Source of the DNA: Pseudocolwellia sp. AS88
GTDB lineage: Bacteria; Pseudomonadota; Gammaproteobacteria; Enterobacterales; Alteromonadaceae
NCBI RefSeq assembly: GCF_030551755.1
Contig: NZ_JAUPEC010000004.1
Location: 1 to 64,000 of the forward strand
DNA length: 64,000 nt
Direction of reading: 5' to 3'
Under the pieces are notes generated by a model that was not told the origin of the DNA, ran no database searches, and worked only from the letters and a program-made list of their open reading frames with translations. This document shows positions 38,701-47,440 of this stretch, in pieces. The stretch's first letter is position 1. Each line of letters starts with the position of its first letter. The position numbers and the translations under genes are program-made.

Positions 38701-39385
38701 AATCAATCTTTCGGGTAATTTCTTCTAATTCATCAACCGAATATTTTATGCTAAGTGAGTCGAATCCAATTATAGCCTCGTCAAGCAAAACCAAGGTTTT
38801 ATTCAGCTGGTTTAGTATGCGAGTGATCTCTACATATTGAATGGCATTACCAGCAGGAATGTAACCATTAACACCATTCATAGTTACCTTTTTGTGATGT
38901 TTGAGCTGTTCTTCGGTATTAAAATCTATTTGAGCGATTAACGTATTAACAAGTATATTTAATTGTACAATTGAGGTTTGCTTTAACGTCTGATTTCTTG
39001 AGTCGTTAGCAACAATACGATCTACAACATTATCAATATCATTAAGCTCTGAGATTAAACGATTAACGTTTCTTACATTAACCGAATTTAAGGTAGAAAT
39101 ATCTTTTAGGTTTTGCTTTATGTTGGTAAAAGCATCTACTAACTGCTCTGCACTTTCACTATTATTTAATGAAGTAACAAGATCACTATTGAGTTTCAAA
39201 TGTTCTTTATATTGATAAACAAACTCTAATTCAGGAATTTCTGTATTAAAAAGTTCATTTATTTGTACATTACGTTGGTAAAGCAAAAAAGACGTAAAGC
39301 CAATAATAAAGATAAACGACAAATATAAGAAAACTAAAGAACCAGAAATTTGACGATGGAAAGGTATGTGCGACTTAAAACTCAT
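35771..39385 (-). CDS. Giant membrane protein resembling a hybrid sensor kinase without phosphorelay residues
   Basis: 1204 aa. Two membrane helices (about 15-37 and 328-348) flank a mostly helical periplasmic domain like TorS-type sensors. A cytoplasmic linker leads to a helix pair where the His box would be (about 540-562, NLSREELSETIDRFSQM), with no catalytic His. An ATPase-like domain ends in DEGFKVIFNMPL (about 740-751), which copies the last strand of histidine kinases, but the N and G1 boxes are absent. Two receiver-like segments follow (about 765-880, with PVHLIVVNDD, and 905-1030, with YLVLLSEF) lacking the acidic pair, and an HPt-like helical end with ILKLSEVMGANNL lacking the His. 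The assignment is inference from outline; the frame and length are certain. Confidence 0.75.
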   Translation of the reverse strand: MSFKSHIPFHRQISGSLVFLYLSFIFIIGFTSFLLYQRNVQINELFNTEIPELEFVYQYKEHLKLNSDLVTSLNNSESAEQLVDAFTNIKQNLKDISTLNSVNVRNVNRLISELNDIDNVVDRIVANDSRNQTLKQTSIVQLNILVNTLIAQIDFNTEEQLKHHKKVTMNGVNGYIPAGNAIQYVEITRILNQLNKTLVLLDEAIIGFDSLSIKYSVDELEEITRKIDLAITTWLSALGSDLADMEVRNKIEDLQVLLNVEHRVLGKWYSHLRLSEEVFNRVQLINQKLAGLYPSINVPVNYISSDQVIPSFVTQVTDKINYKITVQEYYYGLIGLLLIGSLSLLASLLRYRSRVKVYGEDTVNLCESILSDDSDEKDQGEYVKTAEQLRIVGLIKQIQKPEHSENQYQVLQNLHQRDLNFINEHHHIVIWQYKAFSNYIDVNDFLKHLSTDIDNKATSWRHLFTRKSLAEVIAIAKNVRDSKIIQSYALKLKNGVQLEILIGFDGVSWFGTLSHHKKLELLKNTVTSLKKKNKDLGNLSREELSETIDRFSQMILRAMIQSQGSSIDINGSSLPVYRQLTRMLDWCGQTNIVTQLQSNPKSAQNIDISFKDELHAAVFNAMSEAHLQKNKVYLSVDSKILPFSNIDHLLFHRMLTSVIRVILAELFNATLKLDLQVIDSDTAKQTVQFSFTVTPSQPLKVMPDLVTRLVNEDRKSEFSSDIIVYLNALMPRLNINQVQNELHDEGFKVIFNMPLVAQDIHPTNKDISQVNLQNISIISLGICPQSQQVIEHHVRAAGAEIITLNNVEELNKDFTVQVLERKPVHLIVVNDDIAKTSLEQVKNYQKILPTDLQPKLFVMQSPINPRYHKQGVYNQISTPLMENSFLNQLDKLLKSNARDNLLIDAEVLSQYEYLPTRVEVLLAVSAPEEHQLLINILQWLGLHVHVVSQPQAMLQSWQSGRYLVLLSEFSQSPYIMLSTGKNIQRGVFTFKSELFDKPTGRLNNTIKHWKVSTLPNILDIKALVTLLEPWLKSQVAAVKQSNSSVKVIAPQPQSYDEFLNDSNKLDDADKEYLNHFQLLNPNIEIEQGNDLQSDILDMEKYALNQGSSELAAYMLDEYLDDIGNAIANIETATHAQSINDMQKPTRIILKLSEVMGANNLNSEIKEVKELLNDDLNNSDFSRFTEYTVKLRSHLKALKKFSDAI

Positions 39386-39514
39386 GAATGTGCAGTTCTC
39401 TGTTGAAATGTATGAATGAAATGCTTAGCTCAACTCATTTATGGTGTGTCATAGTTTATTTAAATACAGAGAAGAATCAATGTTTATTAATGGAAGTCAT
39501 GAAAGGAGAGATAA

Positions 39515-39544
39515 ACGTTAAGATATACATTCATACCTTAACGT
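39515..39544. terminator. Hairpin after orn
   Basis: Perfect 8-bp arms ACGTTAAG/CTTAACGT with a 14-nt loop, about 34 nt past the orn stop. The T-run on the orn strand is weak. Confidence 0.45.
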
Positions 39545-39577
39545 CTTTATTGGTAACAAATTAAACTAAAAGATAGG

Positions 39578-40123
39578 TTACAGTTTAAAGAAATGCTCTT
39601 GATAAACTTTAAGCTCAGCAATAGATTCACGAATATCATCCATAGCCAAATGAGCCCCTGTTTTAACTACTTTATCTAAAACTTCAGGCTTCCAGCGTCT
39701 TGCCAGTTCTTTTACTGTACTTACATCTAAATTTCGGTAATGAAAGTAATCTTCAAAATCAGGCATGTATTTATTAATAAAACGACGATCCTGCCCTATG
39801 CTATTTCCACACATAGGTGACTTTCCTTTAGTCACGTATTGCTCAACAAATTTAATGGTTTCTGCTGTTGCTGTTGCTAAATCTGTTGTGCTGTCTTTAC
39901 AGCGTTGTGTTAAACCCGATTTACCATGATGATCGATGCACCACTCATTCATATTATCTAAAATATTATCGGGTTGATGAATAGCAAACACAGGACCTTC
40001 TGCTAAAACATTCAACTGACTATCAGTCACTATACTTGCGATTTCTAAAATCACATCGGTTTCAGGCTCTAAACCTGTCATTTCAAGATCAAGCCATATT
40101 AAATTTGTATCATTGCACGCCAT
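39578..40123 (-). CDS. orn: Oligoribonuclease
   Basis: 3'-5' exonuclease that degrades short RNA oligonucleotides and pGpG. I choose ATG 40123 ([17 protein letters not shown]), giving 181 aa, the same as E. coli Orn, with AAGGAA 8 nt upstream. An in-frame ATG 45 nt earlier has no site. DEDDh residues appear in [21 protein letters not shown] and the MDDIRES end. Divergent from rsgA. Confidence 0.97.
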   Translation of the reverse strand: MACNDTNLIWLDLEMTGLEPETDVILEIASIVTDSQLNVLAEGPVFAIHQPDNILDNMNEWCIDHHGKSGLTQRCKDSTTDLATATAETIKFVEQYVTKGKSPMCGNSIGQDRRFINKYMPDFEDYFHYRNLDVSTVKELARRWKPEVLDKVVKTGAHLAMDDIRESIAELKVYQEHFFKL

Positions 40124-40299
40124 AAATGTTTCCTTATTCCTTGCTAATTGAGCTATACCAGTAAACATAATGGTATGATTACCTATTAATGATCAGACAA
40201 GGTTAGATGAATTATTCATTTTTCAGTATAATACGTGAGAATGAATAATGTTCAAAAACCTTTAAACGGATAATAAGCAATAAACTATGATGACTCCTC

Positions 40300-41337
40300 G
40301 TGGCTAAACGAACAAAACTGACTAAAGGTCAGGTTAGACGCATTAATGCGAATCAGGACAAAAAACTCAATAAAAAAACTGATAGCGTGCAATGGTTTGA
40401 CGAAGAATTAGGTGAGCCTCAACTCGGCACAATTATCAGCCGTTTCGGTCAACACGCAGATGTTGAAGATGAAAACCAAAATTGTCATCGCTGTAATATT
40501 CGTCGTGGCGTTAAATCTTTGGTATGTGGCGATAAAGTTTTATGGCGACTAGGTAAAGAAACCAAACATAGTATTACCGGTGTTATTGAAGCTGTTCATG
40601 AAAGGACTTCTATTTTAAGCAGACCCGATGTTTATGATGGGGTAAAACCTATTGCTGCTAATATTACTCAGATTTTGATTGTTTCTTCAGTCTTACCCGC
40701 TTTTAATCCTGACATTATTGATAGATATCTCGTTGCTGCAGAGCAAACAGGGATTACTCCCCTTATTGTTCTCAATAAAACTGACTTATTTGATGAAACA
40801 AACCGTCCTGAAATAGAAGCACAGCTCGATATTTATAAAAATATTGGCTACCAAATACTATATGTTAGTAACGAAACTCAAGAAGGTATTGATACATTAA
40901 AAGCTCAGCTAGATGAAAATACCAGTATTTTTGTTGGTCAATCTGGCGTAGGCAAGTCAACCTTAACCAATAGTTTGATGCCTGAATTAGGCTTAATCAC
41001 TAAACAAGTTTCTGAAAACTCAGGCTTAGGGCAACATACAACAACTGTGGCTCGATTATTTCATTTTAATGATGGTGGCGACTTAATTGATTCGCCCGGT
41101 ATTCGTGAATTTGGCTTATGGCATTTAACACCTGAACAAGTATGCTCTGGTTTTATCGAGTTTTCAGACTATATCGGCACATGTAAATTCAGAGACTGCA
41201 AACATCAAAAAGATCCTGGTTGCGCATTAATTGCTGCGACTGAAGAAAACAAAATACATGAGAAACGATTAGCTAGCTTTCAGCGAATTTTATCAAGTTT
41301 AGGTGAAAACACCTTAACGTCTCGCTTTAATGACTAA
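40300..41337 (+). CDS. rsgA: Ribosome small subunit-dependent GTPase RsgA
   Basis: Circularly permuted GTPase for late 30S maturation. 345 aa from a GTG start. OB-fold region (ISRFGQHADVE, HRCNIRR), then G motifs in permuted order: NKTDLF (G4), FVGQSGVGKSTLTN (G1), DSPGIREFGLW (G3), and a zinc domain with CKFRDCKHQKDPGCAL. A six-codon ATG mini-ORF (40287-40307) overlaps the GTG. Confidence 0.96.
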   Translation: MAKRTKLTKGQVRRINANQDKKLNKKTDSVQWFDEELGEPQLGTIISRFGQHADVEDENQNCHRCNIRRGVKSLVCGDKVLWRLGKETKHSITGVIEAVHERTSILSRPDVYDGVKPIAANITQILIVSSVLPAFNPDIIDRYLVAAEQTGITPLIVLNKTDLFDETNRPEIEAQLDIYKNIGYQILYVSNETQEGIDTLKAQLDENTSIFVGQSGVGKSTLTNSLMPELGLITKQVSENSGLGQHTTTVARLFHFNDGGDLIDSPGIREFGLWHLTPEQVCSGFIEFSDYIGTCKFRDCKHQKDPGCALIAATEENKIHEKRLASFQRILSSLGENTLTSRFND

Positions 41338-41400
41338 GTAATTGATACATTTAAACCAATTATACCAATAAAAACTAAGACTATATTTAAAGGAAAACCC

Positions 41401-42276
41401 GTGAACACTGACAACATCAAAATTGCACTTCAGTACTTAATGCCTAAACATGCTATTTCTCGTTTAGTAGGAAAATTTGCTGCAGCTGAAGCGGGTTGGT
41501 TAACCACCAAAGCTATAGAAAAATTCATTAAAGCTTACGATATTAATATGAGTGAAGCTAAACTCAAAAATGCGAGCGACTTTAAAACGTTTAATGACTT
41601 TTTTACTCGTGAATTAGAAGAAGGTGCTCGTAACATCGACGATAATAACAACACACTATGTTATCCAGTTGATGGCGCTATTAGCCAACAAGGCGATATT
41701 GAAAAAGATCAATTAATACAAGCTAAAGGCTTTAATTACAGCTTAACAAGTTTATTAGGTGGACATGAAGACGATGCGATTCCATTTGAAAACGGAAAAT
41801 TTTCTTGTATTTATTTAGCTCCAAAAGATTATCACCGTATTCATATGCCAATGGCAGCGACTTTAAGGAAAATGATTTATGTTCCTGGTGAATTGTTTTC
41901 AGTAAATCCGCTAACGGCACAAAATGTTCCAAACTTATTTGCTCGAAACGAACGCGTTGTAACTATTTTCGATACTGAACATGGGTCACTTGCTATGGTA
42001 TTAGTAGGGGCAACCATTGTTGCAAGTATAGAAACAGCTTGGGCTGGAACTATCACTCCACCAGCAGGAAAAAACATTTTTACCTGGCATTACCCTATAT
42101 CAGGACCTGACTCTGTACACTTAAAGAAAGGTGACGAAATGGGTCGATTTAAGCTAGGTTCTACGGTTGTTTCAACCTTCTCACCTAATATGATTGAGTT
42201 TAATAAAGACGCTGGGCCTGAAACAGTAACGCGACTTGGTGAGCATTACGCAGATATATGTAATTCAAACAGTTAA
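41401..42276 (+). CDS. psd: Phosphatidylserine decarboxylase proenzyme
   Basis: Makes phosphatidylethanolamine at the inner membrane. 291 aa from a GTG start with AAAGGA 7 nt upstream. The self-cleavage site LGST, which forms the pyruvoyl group, is seen in [18 protein letters not shown] is also present. It follows rsgA by 63 bp, the same order as in E. coli. Confidence 0.96.
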   Translation: MNTDNIKIALQYLMPKHAISRLVGKFAAAEAGWLTTKAIEKFIKAYDINMSEAKLKNASDFKTFNDFFTRELEEGARNIDDNNNTLCYPVDGAISQQGDIEKDQLIQAKGFNYSLTSLLGGHEDDAIPFENGKFSCIYLAPKDYHRIHMPMAATLRKMIYVPGELFSVNPLTAQNVPNLFARNERVVTIFDTEHGSLAMVLVGATIVASIETAWAGTITPPAGKNIFTWHYPISGPDSVHLKKGDEMGRFKLGSTVVSTFSPNMIEFNKDAGPETVTRLGEHYADICNSNS

Positions 42277-42293
42277 ATATCAATTCGAATAAT

Positions 42294-42332
42294 AAAATGA
42301 GCAACTTGATATTATTTTAGTTGCTCATTTTA
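42294..42332. terminator. Terminator after psd
   Basis: 13-bp stem AAAATGAGCAACT/AGTTGCTCATTTT with a 12-nt loop. It separates the rsgA-psd operon from the BlaI-like gene. Confidence 0.85.
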
Positions 42333-42407
42333 AGAACACGATATAGGATTAAAGAATACAATTTAGTACTCTTTTAGAGACATTATTTAAAATTTTAAGG
42401 AAATGCA

Positions 42408-42791
42408 ATGAGTCGTAGTAAGTCGGGTTTAAAACCAACTGCAGCGGAACTATCTCTTCTCAATGTTTTATGGCAAATAGGCCCAGCAACAGTAAGACAG
42501 ATTCATGACATAGTAAGTGAAAAACAAAAAACTGGGTATTCTACTGTTTTAAAGATTCTTCAAATTATGCACGAAAAAGCTTTAGTTATAAGAGACGAAA
42601 GTAACAGAGCTCATGTATACGCGCCAGCAAACAGTGAAATACAAACTCAGTCATCTTTATTAAAAGACCTAGTAAGCAAAGCTTTTGGTGGTTCAACATC
42701 TAAACTTGTATTACGAGCATTAGATGACACAACTAGTAGCGAAGAAATTGCAGATATTCGCAAATTGCTTAACGAATTAGAGCAAAAATAA
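42408..42791 (+). CDS. BlaI/MecI/CopY family repressor
   Basis: 127 aa winged-helix repressor: GLKPTAAELSLLNVLWQIGPATVRQIHDIV, TGYSTVLKILQIMHEKALVIRDE, matching BlaI DNA-binding helices. Members are inactivated by proteolysis after signalling by the adjacent M56 metallopeptidase. AAGGAAA precedes the ATG. The regulated genes are probably this operon itself; no beta-lactamase or copper gene is adjacent. Confidence 0.9.
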   Translation: MSRSKSGLKPTAAELSLLNVLWQIGPATVRQIHDIVSEKQKTGYSTVLKILQIMHEKALVIRDESNRAHVYAPANSEIQTQSSLLKDLVSKAFGGSTSKLVLRALDDTTSSEEIADIRKLLNELEQK

Positions 42792-42813
42792 ATCATCAGT
42801 TAACGGATAAGTA

Positions 42814-44706
42814 ATGCAAGACAGCTTTTTAAACAGCCCTCTAGTTTACAGTATCGCTCTAACGCTTATCCATTTTTTATGGCAAGGGGCATTAATTGCA
42901 CTTGCTCTAAAAATCGCTTTAATATTTACCTCTCATCAAAAATCTCAATTACGTTACGCCTTTGCATCAGGGGCAATGTTACTCAACTTTGTTATTCCTT
43001 TAATTACCTTTTTTATTGTTTACCAAAACAATGCCCTGCATTTAACTTCGCAGTTAACCGTAATTTCAGTTACCGACATTGTGTACGTAAAATCTCTAGT
43101 AGATGACACTTGGTACGCTAATATTATTCAATATTTGCCTTATTTAACTATACTTTGGCTAAGTGTTATCTCAATATTGTCACTGAAGTTTTTAATTGAA
43201 CTTTATTCGGTAAATCAATTACCTAAAAACAATGTGCTAACACCAGAAGCCGAGCTACTCGAACGTTTCGCAGCTCTCGCTAATAAAATTGGTCTGCCAA
43301 AAGCCCCTAAATTATTGTTGTCATTAGACACTCATGTTCCAATGGCTATCGGCTGGATTAAGCCTATGGTTTTGCTACCTGTAAGTATGTTAACAGGATT
43401 AACGCCAGCGCAATTAGACATGTTAATGTTGCATGAGTTAGCACACATTCGCAGATACGACTACTTTGTAAACTTCATACAATCTCTTGTAGAAATCATC
43501 TTGTTTTTTCACCCTGCTGTACTTTGGGTGTCGAACCAAATGCGCAATGAAAGAGAATACTGTAGTGATGATATTGCAGTAAGATATTCTGGAGACCCTG
43601 TTGCTTATGCCCACACACTTGCTGATACGGCAACTTTATGTAACAAGCATCGTAATCATTCAATACCGAATATGGCAATGGCAGCTTCTGGCGGAGACTT
43701 AACACAAAGGGTATTAAGGTTAGTAAATGAACATCATTGTGCTTCAAATAATCAAGCAAGCAAATGGTTCGCCTCATTAGCTGTTTTGTCTATGGTGTTA
43801 ATCGCTTCATCGCAGCAATTAATCACCTTGTTGAAAATGGAGATAAATGCTGCCTCCTATACTCCTAAAGTAAGGATTATAGACGCTCCTCTACATAGCG
43901 AAGTTAAAAATAGTAATCCACTAAGCACAACATTAGCTCAGTCAATTAACAATAAACTCGCAGCTCAGAATCTGCAAAATAATAATTCCATTGAAGCTAG
44001 CGAACCTGAAATTAAAGCTGATATTGAATCGCTGATCAGCAAAGACCAAACACAACAACTGACTACACAAGCCACAAACTCGGTGGTGAAGATACAAGAA
44101 AGCACTTACAGTGAAATTGAAGCTAAATTAGCACCAAAAGTAATATCATCAAATAAAGTTACTGATAATTTACTTGTTAACTTAAAAGATAACCCTACAA
44201 ATAAATCGCCGTCTGCAATAGCTTTTGAAAAGAGAGATTCAAGCTCAGCGATTAATGCATCCAAAAGTAATTACCTCTCAAGAAACAACTATGCGCAACA
44301 ATTATCAGAGTTAAAAACAACATTAGACCAGAGTAACAAGCATTCACAGCTTAACAATCTATCTGTTATTGATGCTCTGGATAATGCACAAGCACCTCTA
44401 ATTCTTGAATCGGAGCAAAACACAGATTTACATAATGATGCAGAATTGATCTTTTCTGTTCCTCCTAGATATCCAATCATGGCTAAACGCAAAGGTATTG
44501 AACTGGAAGTAAAAGTTAATTTCACCATTGACGAAAACGGCTATGTTAAAGACGTTGATTTTCCACCTATTAAATATCATCGTAATTACTTCAAAAGCTC
44601 TGTTCGTTACGCCATGGAAAAATGGCGATTTATACCTGCGCAACATAATGGTGAAGCAGTTGAGAGTGAGATGTCGAAAATATTTTCTTTTAGTTTAGAA
44701 AAATAA
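42814..44706 (+). CDS. M56 (BlaR1-type) membrane metallopeptidase with C-terminal TonB-like domain
   Basis: 630 aa. Membrane helices at about 10-32, 40-65 and 95-125, then the zinc site HELAHIRRYD (207-216) and NEREYCSDDIAV of the M56 family, then another helix near 315. Residues 350-540 are a low-complexity Ser/Asn/Gln-rich periplasmic stretch. Residues about 545-630 are a TonB C-terminal-like domain (SVPPRYPIMAKRKGIELEVKVNFTIDENGYVKDV). There is no penicillin-binding sensor domain, so the signal is probably not a beta-lactam. It follows the BlaI gene by 22 bp. Confidence 0.88.
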   Translation: MQDSFLNSPLVYSIALTLIHFLWQGALIALALKIALIFTSHQKSQLRYAFASGAMLLNFVIPLITFFIVYQNNALHLTSQLTVISVTDIVYVKSLVDDTWYANIIQYLPYLTILWLSVISILSLKFLIELYSVNQLPKNNVLTPEAELLERFAALANKIGLPKAPKLLLSLDTHVPMAIGWIKPMVLLPVSMLTGLTPAQLDMLMLHELAHIRRYDYFVNFIQSLVEIILFFHPAVLWVSNQMRNEREYCSDDIAVRYSGDPVAYAHTLADTATLCNKHRNHSIPNMAMAASGGDLTQRVLRLVNEHHCASNNQASKWFASLAVLSMVLIASSQQLITLLKMEINAASYTPKVRIIDAPLHSEVKNSNPLSTTLAQSINNKLAAQNLQNNNSIEASEPEIKADIESLISKDQTQQLTTQATNSVVKIQESTYSEIEAKLAPKVISSNKVTDNLLVNLKDNPTNKSPSAIAFEKRDSSSAINASKSNYLSRNNYAQQLSELKTTLDQSNKHSQLNNLSVIDALDNAQAPLILESEQNTDLHNDAELIFSVPPRYPIMAKRKGIELEVKVNFTIDENGYVKDVDFPPIKYHRNYFKSSVRYAMEKWRFIPAQHNGEAVESEMSKIFSFSLEK

Positions 44707-44848
44707 CTTTTTATACATCCGCCTTAAGTTCGTACACCAACATCCCACTTTTATCTTATCTATTTCATTCTCATTTTGATGGCATAGTGCTTTAAGACTT
44801 GGTAAATTCACTTTTGAATATAAGCGTATAGAAATAAAGGAAACTTAG

Positions 44849-45826
44849 TTGGGCATTAATGAAGACAACAAACAAGAAATCTTCTGGGGAAAAGGCATTT
44901 TTAATACCTTTAAAGGAAAAGATGATCTAGATATTCACTATGCTCATTTTGAACACTCCCCTGCCTCACCTGTCATTGTCATTTCACCCGGTCGCTGCGA
45001 GAGTTATTTAAAGTATAAAGAAACAGCTTTTGAACTCTACCTTTCAGGTTACAGCATATTCATTGTAGATCATCGTGGACAAGGGTTATCGGGTCGAATG
45101 TTGACGAATGTGTTTAAAGGGTATGTAAAAAACTTTGATGATTATGCTGACGATTTATATCAGTTTATCACTAAAATTGTAGCGCCTAACTCAGGTAACA
45201 CTCTTCCGTATTTATTAGCTCATTCTATGGGATGTGCAATTACTTTAAGAATGCTTCAACTTTATCCAAATGTTATACAAAAGGCTGCATTACTCTCTCC
45301 TATGATTGCAATAAACACTGGGCCTCTACCTCATTTTTTAGCTACGGGGTTAGTGAATTTATTAGAAAAGCTCAATCAACTATTATCGAAAGAACCTTGG
45401 TATTTTGCTGGTCAATCAAATTATAAGGCTAAGCTTTTCAGAAATAACCCACTGACACATTGTGAAAATCGCTATCAAGCATTCGTGGATTTATACCAAA
45501 GTAATAATGCGATACAACTTGGTGGTGTAACAATTAAATGGCTACATGAAGCATTTAAAGCCAGAAAAGCAATATTCTCTAACTTAGATAAAATCACAAC
45601 ACCTTTAACCTTATTTCAAGGGAGTGAAGACATCGTTGTAGATAACAAGAAGCAAAATGATTTCTGCCGTTTACTTCATGCATTATCACCTGAACTAATC
45701 GCTCCTACACCGATAATCATTGAAGGTGCTCATCATGAACTACTTTTTGAAATAGATCCTCTCAGAGAGAAAACGCTATCACAAATACTTCAATTCTTTT
45801 CAGCTTCACCAAAAACATCGGGCTGA
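44849..45826 (+). CDS. pldB: Alpha/beta hydrolase, lysophospholipase PldB-like
   Basis: 325 aa from a TTG start with AAAGGA 8 nt upstream. Catalytic Ser in AHSMGCA, oxyanion region VISPGRCESYLKY, FIVDHRGQGLS, Asp in GSEDIVVDN, His in GAHHELLFE. Similar to E. coli PldB (lysophospholipase L2), which is also next to transport genes. The 3' end overlaps the convergent efflux gene by 37 bp. Confidence 0.85.
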   Translation: MGINEDNKQEIFWGKGIFNTFKGKDDLDIHYAHFEHSPASPVIVISPGRCESYLKYKETAFELYLSGYSIFIVDHRGQGLSGRMLTNVFKGYVKNFDDYADDLYQFITKIVAPNSGNTLPYLLAHSMGCAITLRMLQLYPNVIQKAALLSPMIAINTGPLPHFLATGLVNLLEKLNQLLSKEPWYFAGQSNYKAKLFRNNPLTHCENRYQAFVDLYQSNNAIQLGGVTIKWLHEAFKARKAIFSNLDKITTPLTLFQGSEDIVVDNKKQNDFCRLLHALSPELIAPTPIIIEGAHHELLFEIDPLREKTLSQILQFFSASPKTSG

Positions 45827-46743
45827 GGGTGAGGATCATGATGAATAAGCACTTCACAAGGTTTTAGTGCTTCTTCTATTTCTTTTTCAATCATTTCACC
45901 AATTGCATGTGCCTCAAATAAAGATAACTTATCATCCAGCTCTAAATGAAATTGTATAAACTTATCTGGGCCCGCTTGCCTTGTTCTTAAGTCATGTAAA
46001 CCGTAGGTTTTCTCATGATTAACGACTATATTGGTAATAATATCTTGTTCGTCTTTTGTAAGTTCGTGATCCATAAGCTGATATACACTTAGCCAAACAA
46101 TTTGGCCAGCCCCCCACAATAAGAAGACACCGACTAAAATTGTAAAAAAACCATCAGCTCTTAACCATATACCACCACTTAAAAACAGCGCCAACAACAC
46201 GCCAATATTAAGAACTAAATCTGATTGATAATGTAAAGCATCTGCACTAATAGCTACCGACTCAGTTTTTTTGATCACAATTTTTTGAATTACAACCAAG
46301 CCCAATGTAAGAATAATGGCAACAACAGTAACAATAATGCCAACATTTGAATGAACAATGGCTTGTGGTGTGATCATTCGACCGATGCCATGAAAGATCA
46401 GTAATAATGCGGAGCCCATAACAAATGCCGACTGTACTAAACCAGCTAAACTTTCAGCTTTACCGTGACCAAATCTATGTTCGTTGTCTGCAGGTGCTAA
46501 AGCATATCGCAATATGACAACATTCATTATAGAAGCGAATAGATCAAGTAAGGAGTCTGTAGTTGACGCTAGCATTGAGCTCGCATCGGTAATAAACCAT
46601 GCATATAGTTTTATAATAACAAGCAATAAAGCTGTACCTGAGGCGCTATAAGCCGCAAGTTTAACTAAAGCACTATAGTCTTTCTCTTTATCTAAGATTT
46701 CCAAAAAGTCTCTTCCTGTTGATTTTAAGGCGTTTATTAACAC
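45790..46743 (-). CDS. fieF: Cation diffusion facilitator, FieF-like
   Basis: Six-helix inner-membrane exporter of Fe(II)/Zn(II) by proton exchange. 317 aa. Metal residues are visible: TTDSLLDLFAS in TM2 and ISADALHYQSDL in TM5 (Asp, His, Asp); HRFGHGKAESLAGL follows TM2. The listed start is GTG at 46743 without a clear ribosome site; a TTG at 46704 preceded by AGGA is an alternative. It overlaps the pldB-like gene tail to tail. Confidence 0.9.
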   Translation of the reverse strand: MLINALKSTGRDFLEILDKEKDYSALVKLAAYSASGTALLLVIIKLYAWFITDASSMLASTTDSLLDLFASIMNVVILRYALAPADNEHRFGHGKAESLAGLVQSAFVMGSALLLIFHGIGRMITPQAIVHSNVGIIVTVVAIILTLGLVVIQKIVIKKTESVAISADALHYQSDLVLNIGVLLALFLSGGIWLRADGFFTILVGVFLLWGAGQIVWLSVYQLMDHELTKDEQDIITNIVVNHEKTYGLHDLRTRQAGPDKFIQFHLELDDKLSLFEAHAIGEMIEKEIEEALKPCEVLIHHDPHPQPDVFGEAEKN

Positions 46744-46831
46744 TGTTCTTAAGTTATACCAAACGGATTAATTAGCATAGCCTTATCATTTATTAAAACC
46801 AAGTCGTAAATAGAGTCCATACAAATAAGTT

Positions 46832-46859
46832 TTAGCAAAACAGTTAAGGTTGTTATAAT
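46832..46859 (+). promoter_or_regulatory. Likely trmL promoter
   Basis: -35 TTAGCA (46832-46837), 16-bp spacer, -10 TATAAT (46854-46859), about 30 bp upstream of the trmL start. Confidence 0.5.
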
Positions 46860-46889
46860 TGAAGAATAGACTAAATACAGAGTGTTACT

Positions 46890-47354
46890 ATGTTAGATGT
46901 TGTACTTTACCAACCACAAATCCCGCCTAATACAGGCAATATAATCCGCTTATGCGCTAATTCAGGCTTTCGCTTACATTTAATCGAACCCTTAGGTTTT
47001 GATTTTGATGATAAAAAATTAAAACGAGCAGGTTTAGATTATCACGAATTTGCAGCAACAAAGCGTCATAGTAATTTTGAGGCATTTTTAGCAAGTGAAT
47101 CACCTAAAAGAATATTAGCCATTACCACGAAAACAAATAATTATTATGGCGATGTGAAATTTACAGAAGGTGATTATTTGCTTTTTGGTTCTGAAACGAG
47201 TGGATTACCAGAAGAAGTAAGACAGCAAATACCTGACGAGAATAAAATACGTATACCAATGCTGGAAGGTAGTAGAAGCATGAATTTATCGAATGCGACT
47301 GCGGTAATTGTATATGATGCTTGGAGACAGTTAGGCTTTCCTAACGCGGTATAA
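46890..47354 (+). CDS. trmL: tRNA (cytidine/uridine-34-2'-O)-methyltransferase
   Basis: SPOUT knot methyltransferase for the wobble base of leucine tRNAs. 154 aa. It has [32 protein letters not shown] and the SAM knot [26 protein letters not shown] (split by the usual spacing). It ends in a hairpin shared with gpsA. Confidence 0.95.
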   Translation: MLDVVLYQPQIPPNTGNIIRLCANSGFRLHLIEPLGFDFDDKKLKRAGLDYHEFAATKRHSNFEAFLASESPKRILAITTKTNNYYGDVKFTEGDYLLFGSETSGLPEEVRQQIPDENKIRIPMLEGSRSMNLSNATAVIVYDAWRQLGFPNAV

Positions 47355-47380
47355 TCTTAATACACTAAAGCATATAAACT

Positions 47381-47414
47381 AATAAACCATCAGTATAATG
47401 ATGGTTTATTTTTT
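47381..47414. terminator. Bidirectional terminator between trmL and gpsA
   Basis: 12-bp stem AATAAACCATCA/TGATGGTTTATT with a 6-nt loop and flanking T-runs. The genes converge here. Confidence 0.88.
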
Positions 47415-47440
47415 GTAATTGAGAGAAACTAAAGAAGTTA

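Noticed and set aside
42356..42368. Possible BlaI operator TACAATTTAGTA
   Set aside because: Only three-base arms match a TACA/TGTA dyad; too weak to call.
45790..45826. 37-bp tail-to-tail overlap of the lysophospholipase and efflux genes
   Set aside because: Both ends are normal family C-termini; convergent overlap of this size is common in compact genomes.
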